Source of the DNA: Sindora glabra
Lineage: Eukaryota > Streptophyta > Magnoliopsida > Fabales > Fabaceae
DNA: 64,000 bases
Direction: 5' to 3'
Assembly (NCBI GenBank): GCA_020226215.1
Contig: CM035236.1
Location: forward strand, 2,237,001 to 2,301,000
Shown here: piece after piece, positions 11,694-21,802 of the stretch
Numbering within the stretch: position 1 is the first letter of the stretch
How the letters are laid out: the number at the start of each line of letters is the position of its first letter
Notes under the pieces: model-generated
Seen by the model: only the letters and a program-made list of their open reading frames with translations
Database searches by the model: none
What the model was told of the DNA's origin: nothing
Position numbers and translations under genes: made by a program

Positions 11694-12418
11694 CAACGTG
11701 CTGGTTTCTGCATCACACAAATTTGTGCAATAAGATATTTTGCATGTATCTTGACGGATTGATACATGGAAGATGAACTTCCTATCTCTACCAAGCCAAA
11801 ATGTAATTGTTCATAACTATATGAGAACACTATGCTGTAGCAAATAAATGCAACTGTCGCTTCAGAGTTAAATCGAGTCCTGGTATATGGGTCGATTATC
11901 TGCATTCATATGTCAACATTCAGAGAAAGGTTTGGAAACATGTATATATAACCATACACAGCCTGTCTAAACTTTGTCTTATTTGAGTTTTATTTCACTT
12001 TACAGACCCGGCAAAAGTGTTTTAGAGCACTACACAGGTAGCCAAAATATACAGATGGGGACCGGATTAGATTAGAATAGATTATGTCCGGCTCCGGCAA
12101 CTGTGTAATTGGTTCTTATTCACAATTATAATTTTCCATCTAAGAGCAGATAATTGAGTATTGAATTGAATTGTCCGTGAAAGATGAATGCGTTTCATCT
12201 TTGATGGTGGCAGCAATCTTCAACTTTTGATATATTCTATCTCTTGCATAAACATGGAGATCCTAGCCATACTATTACTCTATCTGAGTTTTTACACTTT
12301 TTGCTCTTATGTCAAAAAGTAGGTAACTATTCTTTGCTGCCGCATTACATCTACATGCAGAGAGCATAGCTAGTGGCTACGGCAACTGCTACTGATTGTT
12401 CAATCTTGATAGCACTTA
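11694..12418. other. GST 3' UTR and spacer, duplicated at 17936-18076 plus 21187-21834
   Basis: Non-coding. From about 11700 to 12415 it aligns base by base with the spacer of unit 2, apart from the Helitron present there. Shared blocks include the ones around 11930-11960 / 21410-21445 and 12050-12090 / 21555-21600. The Helitron empty site lies between 11867 and 11868. The last three bases before the next element, TTA (12416-12418), are its target duplication. Confidence 0.75.
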
Positions 12419-13548
12419 GGCTGCGTTTGGAACGGCAGAAGTAGGGGGGGAAAGAAGTGGGGAGGAAGAAGTTGGGGTAGGTGAAGTGAACTTCGCCCGT
12501 TTGGAACCGGGAGAGAAGTTGGAGAAAAGAGAAATTTGGGATTAAAAAGGACGGTGGGTCCCACCACCAAACTTCTCTCCAAAAATGGAGAGAAGTCGGG
12601 AGAAGTTGGGGCAAAAATTTTGCTTTTCCACGCGTTGCCCTTTGTTCTTTCTTTCTGCATTGCACATTCGGTCTGGCTGTTGTTCTGTTTTTGTTTCTGT
12701 CTCTGCTGCCCATCTCTCTGCTGTTGTTCTGTTTTTGTTTCTGTCTCTGCTGACCTTTGTTTTTGTTTCTGTCTCTGCTGTTGTTCTGTTGTCCATGGCC
12801 TTTGATTCGGAGATTTTCGGTTGTGGGGAAGAAGAAGGCGCCGTTGCTGATAAGGAAAATTATATAATTATAAAAATTAAAATTTTTTTTCAATATATAT
12901 CCTATTATAAATTCTAAATTTATAAGTAAAATTATATAATTATAAAAAATCAATTATTACTGCATCTTATTTTTAATTTATTTTAAATAAAATTTTTTTA
13001 TATAGGTATTAAATGAGTAAATAATAATTATTTGAGATAATTTTAAAAGAATAGGATTAATTTAAAAAATTATATAAATTTTTAAATAAATATACAAATT
13101 TTTATATAATTACTTAAATATGTATTTGTATTTGATTTTTGATAATTAGATTAAGATATTTTATCAAAATTAAACTTATTATTAATTTATCATTTGTTTA
13201 TAACTATTAAATTAAAATCTGTTAATTATTAGATTTATTGTTAATATGGTATTTAATTTAATAATTAAAATTATATTTTTTAAGAATACAAAATTTAAAG
13301 TATACACTTGAGTTCATATATTATGTAAGGGTACAAAAGTTATTTTACAAAAATATAACTTCTTTCTCTCCTAATTTCTCCCTTTCCAAACAAAAGAAAT
13401 CACTTCTCTTCTAATTTCTTTCTCTTCTAACTTCTCCCTTTTCAAACAATACAAAAAAAATACTTCTTTCCTCCCACTTCTCTCTCCCTCAACTTCTTTC
13501 TCTCCTAACTTCTTTCTCCTCCCACTTCTCTCCCATCCAAACAAAGCC
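12419..13548. mobile_element. Non-autonomous PIF/Harbinger-like DNA transposon, 1130 bp
   Basis: The left end GGCTGCGTTTGG and right end CCAAACAAAGCC are inverted copies with two mismatches. The element is flanked by TTA on both sides (12416-12418 and 13549-13551). The paralogous spacer of unit 2 has a single TTA and no insert (about 21827-21829). A 3-bp TTA duplication and GG(G/C)-type ends are typical of PIF/Harbinger and Tourist elements. Both subterminal regions are long, degenerate inverted repeats rich in GAAGT (left, about 12430-12610) and ACTTC (right, about 13360-13535). No transposase is present. Open frames here are low-complexity and not believable genes. Confidence 0.8.
12670..12795. 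repeat. Three copies of a 20-28-bp TTTTTGTTTCTGTCTCTGCTG motif
   Basis: Within the Harbinger-like element the motif recurs at about 12687, 12730 and 12758, twice preceded by TGTTGTTCTG. It explains the repetitive Thr/Arg/Asn-rich and Cys/Phe/Val-rich open frames on the two strands, which are not genes. Confidence 0.65.
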
Positions 13549-13551
13549 TTA

Positions 13552-14562
13552 TTTCCCAGTTGCATAGCTTCTTGGGTCTCTTGCAATTCTTTAACGAGAG
13601 GAAAGAGCAGACAACATTGACGGAAAAGCCACCATTGCAGCTCCAGCAATCCATGGCGGTTGTCTGAATCTTGTGGATGGGTAAATGGTGCCGGCAGCAA
13701 TTGGGATGGCCAAAATATTGTAACCTAGAGCCCAAAAATAGTTTACAGTGGCGGCTTGGTTGGACGTCGCTGCGGTCGGCTTAGGTGAAGGGCGACAGCA
13801 GTGACCTGCGATTGTATGAGAAGCGGGGGGAGAGAGAGATGAATTAAAAAAATAGAAAGAAAAATTGCTGCAAATTTTTTCAAACAGACGGATTGTACAG
13901 ATTTTCCTCTTGATCTCAACGGCCATGATCCTGCCTGGGGTCATTGCATTCTATGCAGCAGCCATGCGAGCTGCACTATAGAATTGGCCTATAAATTAAG
14001 ATGAGAGAAATGAGAGGCAATCCCAGAATGATTGGATTGGTTGTATTTAGAGATCTACAACCCCGACAAATGTTCGCTTTATGCTCACCCCCCGGGGGGG
14101 GGGGGTGTTCGTCTGACAGTTTCAATATCAACTTGTCTGGCAATGGAATCGGCAGCTCCACAGTTATCACCGGTCACCATGATGCTCTTTATTTTCACGG
14201 TGTTAAGGAAGGAAATAACTTCTGCAGCAACGAGTTTCATTGGGTCATATACAGCCAGAACTCCGGCTATTTCTCTGTCTATGGATATCAGAATCCCAGT
14301 TTGAGCCATGCTTTCAGCTTCTGCCAGTGCTTCTTCAACATCCACTGAAATGGCTATATTATGATCCAGCATCAGCTTCTTGTTCCCAACCATTATTTCC
14401 TCGTTTTGAACTGTCGCCTTCACTCCATGACCCGGAATGGAAATCAAGTCAGTGCTTCTAGTTCTAGCCATGCATGGTTCTGTTCATCCTCTATGATCTT
14501 CTTTGCGTGCTCAGCAATGGTCTTGGCAATTGGGTCTTCACCATTCACCTAACATAAATATG
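13552..14562 (-). pseudogene. 3' fragment of an HMA5-type copper ATPase (last two exons), broken
   Basis: On the minus strand, about 14548-14107 matches HMA5-B exon 5 (ATP-binding domain, TGDN and MVGNKK motifs) and about 13735-13555 matches the end of exon 6 (membrane helices, NYFWALGYN and PPWIAGAAM). Closest relative by eye is HMA5-B. Lesions: the HP motif His is Asp (GEDP for SEHP). A frameshift at about 14465-14480 is followed by a TGA in the original frame. The exon 5 end and donor are lost and replaced by a C6G12 run (14088-14105). The exon 6 start with the GDGIND hinge is replaced by about 240 bp of unrelated sequence (about 13740-13975). Exons 1-4 are absent: homology stops at about 14562, just past the exon 5 acceptor. 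This is the truncated ATPase of duplication unit 1. Confidence 0.88.
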
Positions 14563-15947
14563 AATAGTATTGTATTTAAGTAATGATATTCACCCACAAG
14601 ACGCACACAAAGTTCGTATCCATTGCCTCTGTTTACTCTCCACTTCATACGAAAGTTACTTGTTCAGAAATGTTGTTCAGTAAAATACATAAAATTATCA
14701 TTATCCCCTAGTTTTGTCACTTTAGACTTTCTTTAAAATTTGAAAAATTTTATTTTTCTTCTTTTTTTTTTTTTCCCCCGGTGATGGGCAACCTCTGTGA
14801 AAAGAGACGAGGTGTTGACTAGAAATATTGAATAATTGAGCAAAAGAAAATGATAAATTTATAAATTCTCAGTTGAGTGTAAAGGAGAATATTTTTATAA
14901 TACTCATTAGAATAAGGAAGTTATACTTAAAAATATTTAAATACTAATTATAATTTATATGATAATTTCTTCATTCAAGTGACAAATATAAAAATATATT
15001 TTAAATTACCTAAAGGTTTAATATATTAGTCCTCAAAATATTCACTCGAATAAACGAAGCACTCGTATGAAATAAACACGAAACACTCAAATGGAGGAAG
15101 GCATGCTTCTCTGCCTTTACACTCGATGGTTTCTATTTGCACCGAATAAGAAGCCTTAATTGGTAAGGTTTTAGCTCTTCTTTGCATTAAATGCAAAGTT
15201 GCAATTGGCTCAGTAATTATATTACTTTATTCCCTCCACCTGTGTGCTCCTCGTGCAAGAAGCAACTTGCATTGCATCTTACGGCCACCACAAAGCCACG
15301 GCAGCAAGTAATTAAGATTGTCTTATCAACTTAGCATCAACTTGGCAGAAGGTTAGATTGCATATCTTGCTAATCCAGTAAATATAATCTCCCATGTGAA
15401 GTGCTGATTGAGATAGAGAGTGATGATTTTTAACATGAGGCTCTCTGGTTTTCCTCGTTGTGTTTTGCTTGGTAATGTCTGTCTTTTATATTGGTCTTTC
15501 AAGGCTTGTGGATTCTCAATTAACGAAGACTTGCAAAATGTCAAACTGATGTAAATCAATCAAAACCGAGAGCACCCAAGAACAACAGTTCACAATCAGT
15601 TAGGCAGTGTTGACCGGACGGCAACAAAGGAACATTTTAGTAAGTCGATGAACTTCAGTCGTTTGAGATGTTTGTTTAAACCGTTTATATCTAACTGCCG
15701 CCCAGGCCTCTTTGCACAGGTGCAAATCTCGAAAAGCAACATCCAATCGCCATCATTCCTCCAACTGGATTTTGCAGTCTTGTTACTGTAGTCGGCCCTG
15801 TTTTTACCCCTTTTTTTTTTGGTTGGCAGCATTGTTTTGTGAAAGCAAGTGCCTTTTTTTCTTTCTGCTAAGATTCGAAAGAATCACACCAGATCAGGGA
15901 ATAAGAGCTTCCCTTGAAGTTGTCAGTGAATCAAACAGAAGGAAAAG
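14563..15947. other. Spacer between the two duplication units
   Basis: No convincing gene. Homology to the GST upstream region begins again at about 15905 (compare 9554 onward), so the duplication breakpoint lies between about 14562 and 15905. Bases 14700-15050 are AT-rich. An open frame on the minus strand at 15596-15832 has no recognisable features. Confidence 0.5.
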
Positions 15948-17935
15948 ATGAAGCTAAAAGTGTATGTGGATTACATTTCCGAGCCATCCCGCGCGGTGCT
16001 TATCTTTTGCAAGTAAATTCCTTCTCTCTATTTTTCCTTTTTGGACTACAATTTTGTTGTGTCATGATTGAATTATCATTTACCAAGAGTAAGTGGGAAA
16101 CTGATAGAGTAAATGGGATAGAGTTTGAGGAGATCAAAGTGGAGCTATTCAAAGGTGAGCAATTCTCCCCTGAATTCAAAGGTACTTCCGATTTATCTGT
16201 TACTTCTCAACTTACTCGGACGTAAAATTATTCATGGCACAAAACTGGTACGCTTGTTCATCCAAAAAGTTATCACGTTTCCATCTTCTGTTTACATTTT
16301 TTTTGTTTTTTGTCTCCTTCAGAAATAAACCCTTTCAAGAAAGTCCCTCCTATTGTTGATGGAAGATTTAAGCCATCTGAGAGGTACTTTCACTTCATCT
16401 CTCTTCTTCTTCCTAGCGATGGGATTTATGCCAACAATGTTTGTATCCTTTTCTTTGGCAGCCATGCAATTCCTATCTATCTGGCATGTGCCTTTCGAGT
16501 TGCAGATCATTGGTTAATATGTTATCTCATTTGTGTCGCAACAAATTTAGTTATATTCTACTTTGTAAATTTAAGAGTACCAAGATGCGAAGAGGATAAT
16601 GTGGTTTGAAACTGCGGTGTTGGGTTGTGTATGAATTTAACATACCCTCCTTCTTCTCTCTGCTTATAACAGTTTTTTTCTATTTATTCCATCAGGTACC
16701 CTGCTGATGTTTCTAGGAGAGCTAAAATCAACTCAGTGTTAGATTGGCATCACCTAACTTATGCAGTGGAGCAGGTGCTTCTTAGCTCCTTTTGTGTGTT
16801 TGGTTTAGGTGATCTTGTCCTGATACTCGTTTGGAACTTAATATCAGCCATCTTTCGTTGAACTCAAATGTAAGATATATGGGGTTAGCATCATGCAATG
16901 CATGTTTGCTCATTAATGTAATATTCTCCATATCCTGTGGTTTCTGTGGAAATTTCCGTTTAAACTAGCCTTATTTACCCGGAGGAGTCGCAATTGCTTA
17001 GAGAAAGTTGGAGAAATGTTAAACAAATTACTGAATTCGATGATTAAACATCAAGATAACTAGAAAATAAAACTAAGCTTTACAAATTAAGTTTATAGAC
17101 CCTGCTTTGGAGTATCTAATTAGTTTTAGATGATTATAAACTATCAAACTCCAGGACCCCGAGGCCCAATGGAGAGGGAGATGAAGAGGTAGAAAACTTT
17201 GCAAAATCTGTTTACTCACCCTACGAAGTTGTAGGCATTAATTGGTGCATAACTGGCAATTTTGTATATGTTGAGGACGATTAATTTTAACTTTTATCTT
17301 ATTGTGCTTGCAAATACTCAATGCTTGCAGTAAATTTTTTGCTGAGTTAATTTTTTTGAGCATGCTTGCGCACACCCTTTTTTGTGTAAATGCAGTCTTC
17401 CACTTCGACCTGTTCTTTTTGCTCTTGTTAATGTCAAATATGTTTTGAATTCCGTACTAGCTCCTCTCCTGGGTCGGCCACCAAATCATCAGGCAGTTGC
17501 AGAAGCCGAGAAACTTTTGTCCTTCTCTTTGTCCAAAGTAGAGAGCGTTTGGCTGAAGGGGAATGGGCGGTTTTTGCTTGTTGGCTCTCAACCATCCATG
17601 GCAGATCCCATCCTTGCTTGTGAAATTATGCAATTAGAGGTAATATGTTATCATGATTTCGTTAACTGTTACATTGTTATCTCTCTGAATTTCCCTAGTT
17701 AAAAGCTGCTTAATTAGAGCGGGGGCATGTAGGAAGAATCCTGGTCCCCTGTCCTGAAGGAATTTGGAATGATGACCTTTTTAATTTAGCTATTGGATGA
17801 GAAGAATGTCCACACAAGAAAGTTCAGCAATGGATTGAGGACATGCGAATTGCAACCAAACCAGGGAGAAAGCAAGACTGAATCAAGCATGAAAACTAGA
17901 CCCAGTTCGAAGATGCAAGGACGTGCCAGTTTCTG
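15948..17935 (+). pseudogene. Second theta-class GST copy, decayed
   Basis: It aligns exon by exon with the intact GST: 15948-16012, 16108-16181, 16323-16383, 16462-16512 and 16696-16774, then about 17432-17640 and 17792-17935. Exons 1-4 are still readable, with catalytic Ser11 and Ser67 kept and one residue lost in exon 4. Lesions: a one-base deletion in exon 5 (near 16756) shifts the frame. The exon 6 acceptor TTATAG is now TTAATG, so the AG is gone. Exon 7 has a frame-shifting deletion in its first 40 bases and another of roughly 60-70 bases. The TAA stop has become CAA, so the SKM peroxisome signal no longer ends the protein. A short N-terminal product is conceivable but no active enzyme is expected. 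Confidence 0.9.
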
Positions 17936-18339
17936 CATTACACAAATTTATGCAATTAGATATTTTGCATGTATGGAAAATGAATCTTCATATCTGTACA
18001 AATCCAAAATGTAAAATGTTCATATTTGTATGAGAATGCTATGCTGCAGCAAATAGATGAATTCGTCACTTCAGAGTCTATTATATTTTAAACAGAGAAA
18101 ACACAGTTTTGCTTCCCATTTTCTTTATTATTTTTCTTAATGATGTTTCGCTTATCTAGGGCTTAAGAAATTTTGATTTCCCGCCCAAATGTTTCTTACT
18201 TTTACTATTTATATTTATATATTTGCTTCCTCTTACATAATTTTTACTATTTATTTATTTTATTACTTTATTATATTATAAACATTATTTTTAATTTATT
18301 TTATTATACATTTTATGTATATTTATATTATTTATAATT

Positions 18340-19109
18340 TTAATGTTAATATTAGAAATATAACACAATATATTTTATTTTTGTAATAAAAATATTTAAA
18401 ATAAATTAAAATATTTATTTGAATTAAATTATTTAAATACATATTCTAATTTTAAAATTTTATATTACTTTACAGCTTACTCATTTTTTTTTTCTTTTTA
18501 TTTGTTGAACTGTATGCTTTTCTTTTTCATATCCACTATTATTTACATTATGGAAGTTGATGTTACATAATAGTATAATATATCATGATATATTTAATTT
18601 TATTTCAAATATATTTTCAATAAATTAAAATTTTAATATAAAAAGTATTAATTGTATAGTATATCATTTAATTAAAATGTCTAAAAATTAAAATCAAATT
18701 TAGTTATCTAAATTTTGTCTATATTATCTTGAAATGAATTTTTAAATATTATATTTCAAATTAAATATATATCAATTGAGACTTTGTTAATATTTTATAA
18801 CTCATGCATTGTTTCACTCCTTTTTACCGATTTCATTACATTTTTTATACACTTTTATATTATTTATAGTTTAGATTACAATATCACTTAATAATATAGA
18901 TATAACATATTAATATCATTAAATAGTATAGATAAAATAAAATATATTTTATTTTTATTATAAAAATACATTAAATAAGTTAAAATTTAATTTAATTCTA
19001 TATTCTTTAATACAAATTTTATTTTCAAACTCTTACATACTTTCTCCTCTCTTTTATTCACACTATTGCTTTTTATTATATAAGTCAAGTACTTTTCTTT
19101 ATCTACTTC

Positions 19110-19146
<37 letters not shown>

Positions 19147-20370
19147 CTCACTTTTATTATTTGTATTCTATCAATTATATATATTTTTTAAAAATATTTA
19201 AAAATTAAAACCATAATTATTTATTTGTTTACATTTTTAAAATATTTTTCACATTAATTTTTAATTTCTATTTTTTAAATCAAATATAAATCAATTAATA
19301 TTTTATAAAAACTTACAAAATATATTATTTCACCTCTTTTTATTCATTTTATTAAATATTTATCTTTTTTTTCATATTCACTCATGTTATTATTTACTAC
19401 TCATATGTCACTATCACTTTTAACTCCTACATTATATATTTTACAATTCACCCATTGTTTTTGTTCTTTTTCTTAGCTCAATTCTATATATTTTTTTTTA
19501 TAGCTTAGATGCTAATATTATTAGGAAGCATAGATATAAATCATATATTTAATTTTATTATAAAAATATTTTGAGTGTGTTAAAAAATAAATGTACTAAG
19601 TGTTAATTGAAATAATTAAATAAACATTTTCTTATTTACTAAGAATAATAAAAAATTAAAATCAAACTTCTTTTTTAATTTTTTCGATAGGTTCTTGATA
19701 TCAATTTTTAGGTACAGTATTTAAAGTTAAACAATGTTAATTTAAAAATTGCCAAACCTTTACAAATTGTGCACTATTTTATTTCTTTTTATTTATTTCA
19801 TTACACATTCTTTTCTTGTTTACTTATGTTATTTACAATTTAAATGTAACTATCACCGATCAATATAGATATAGTCTAATATAAGATAATATATTTTTAT
19901 CATAAAAATATTTTATATGAATTAAAATTATAATTTAATCGATTTCTTTAAATACATGTTTTATTGTTAACTCTTATACTATTTTACAATCTTTCACTTT
20001 TTTTAATTTGATCTATACATTGCAATTTTTCCTTTCTTCATGATCATTATTTTTGTTTGCAATTTAGATACTAATATCAATAAAAAGTGTATACACAACA
20101 TGATATATATTTTTTTATTTTTAAATAAATTGAAAATTTATTTTAATTGAATTACTTAACTATATATTATATTTTTAACTCTTATATTAGTTTATCATTC
20201 ATTTATTATTTCTCTTCTTTTTATTTATTTCATTGCATACTTTTCTTTTTTATATCTATCACTACTGTTAAAAATTAGATGCTAATATTACTATAATTAA
20301 TACATATATAACATGATATATAATTAATTTTATTATAAAAATATTTTTAAAAATTTAAAATTTTAATTCA
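18340..20370. repeat. Degenerate repeat family inside the Helitron
   Basis: A recurring block reads roughly 'TTAGATGCTAATATTA..TAGATATAACATAATATAT..TTTTATTATAAAAATATTTT..AATTAAAATTTTAATTTAATTGAATTA' in pieces. It starts near 18342, 18560, 18870, 19505, 19840, 20063 and 20272, with weaker traces at 20750 and 20940. Spacing is irregular, about 200-600 bp. Between blocks, short pyrimidine-rich tracts of the type CTTTTTATTCATTTCATTACA recur. Confidence 0.55.
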
Positions 20371-20783
20371 GATATTATTAAGCAAAGTATATAATTATAT
20401 ATTCTATTTTTTTAAAAAAGTATAAAACTTAAACTCAAATTTATTAGATTAAATTTTTTGGTCATATTTTATATTAATTTTCAAGTATTGTATTTCGAAT
20501 CTTTTCTCTCAAAAATCATTTTTCTTTTTGGAAGAAATGTAAGTAAAATAGTCAACTTATTCATATTGAAAGATTCAAAACAAATAAAGATTTTTTCATT
20601 TGATTATCTTTCTATTGTTAATATGATATATAAGGACCGCTATTATAAATATGCATCAATTGAGAATTTATTCTTTTACAATTCACACATTGTTTCCTTT
20701 TATTTTATCTATTTCATCAAATATTTTTTTATTCATTTCATGTATTTATAACTTATACATCAATATTATTAGATAGTATCATG

Positions 20784-20936
20784 GATTTAAAAATGGTCCG
20801 CAACTACAATATCACTCACAACATTACGGTTGTGGACTATACCACATTTACATTTTTCTATAATTGCACTCCGTGACAGTCGCATTTTTTTCGCATCATG
20901 CAATATTGCAACCATGACTGCAACCGTAATTTAAAT
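20784..20936. mobile_element. Small MITE-like element nested in the Helitron
   Basis: About 153 bp bounded by GATTTAAA and TTTAAATC, with partly complementary inner arms rich in CGGTTG/CAACCG. It is more GC-rich than its surroundings. Its flanks TAGATAGTATCA (left) and TAGATAATATCA (right) look like a target duplication of about 9-12 bp, the size made by Mutator-like elements. The flanks also resemble the Helitron's own repeat unit, so this is uncertain. Confidence 0.4.
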
Positions 20937-21802
20937 CTCTAGATAATATCAATATAACATAAAATCCTTCATTATAATTTGTTTAAAGTTAAATATTTAA
21001 TTTAATTGAATTATTTTACTATATATATCATATTTTTTAACTCTTATATTATATTTTAAAATTTATTAATTTCAAATCTAAATATATAACTATAAAATAA
21101 AGATGATAAATTATTTTATAATATATTTTATATTTTTTTGTTAAAAAAATAGGCCACCCGCGGTTGTGCACCGGTATAAAAGCTAGTTAAATGAAGTCCT
21201 AGCATATAGGTCAATGTCAAATGTATGTTGGTCTGTCCCGTAGAATCTTTATGCGTAATGTTTTAGAGGAAATGGCAACGAGATGTAGACTTTGGCAATG
21301 CAGAATCGGCAATATAACTATATAAATGCTGGAATTACTGAAAATGAGAAAACAAGAAAAAGAATTTGATAGTAGTTTCAATATCAACTTTCTGCATACA
21401 TATGTCAACTTTCAGTGAAAGGTTTGGACGTATGTGTATATAACCGTACACACAGACTTTCCAAACTCTCTTATTTGAGATTGTTGATGTTCTTTCACTT
21501 TACAAACCCATCAAGAAGTGTTTTAGAGCACTAAACGCAGTTATTCAAAAATATACTGATAGGGACTAGAATGAGATTAGAATAGATTATGTCTGGCAGC
21601 TGGGTAGATAGTTCTAATTCAACATCACCAATTTCCATTCAAGTGCAGATAAACAAGTATTGATTTGAACTGTCCATCAAATATGAATGCGTTTCGTCTT
21701 TATTGGCAGCAACAATCTTCCACTTTTGATCCATTTTATCACTTGCATATCCATTTTATTACTTCTACATCGAGGGAGCATGGCTACAGCTACTGGTTCT
21801 GT

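Larger units (their letters stand above)
18077..21186 (+). mobile_element. Non-autonomous Helitron, 3110 bp, in the 3' flank of the second GST copy
   Basis: It starts with TCTATTATAT, the plant Helitron 5' type. It ends with a bulged GC hairpin (about 21158-21174, stem CGGT/ACCG), an 8-base A-rich spacer and terminal CTAG (21183-21186). The unit 1 spacer is the empty site: bases up to 11867 continue directly to 11868, matching 18076 and 21187, with no target duplication. The host dinucleotide here is G/T rather than the usual A/T. No Rep/helicase coding sequence is visible. The interior is AT-rich and built of degenerate repeats, with a short nested element and an AT microsatellite (about 19115-19145). 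Confidence 0.8.

Noticed and set aside
12351..12953. Open frames of 84-200 codons on both strands
   Set aside because: They coincide with a short repeated motif inside the Harbinger-like element, encode low-complexity Arg/Thr/Asn or Cys/Phe/Val runs, and overlap each other on both strands.
15596..15832. 78-codon frame on the minus strand upstream of the second GST
   Set aside because: No recognisable features and lies in the spacer between duplication units.
20458..20751. 97-codon Phe/Tyr/Ile-rich frame
   Set aside because: Composition is explained by AT-rich DNA in the Helitron interior.
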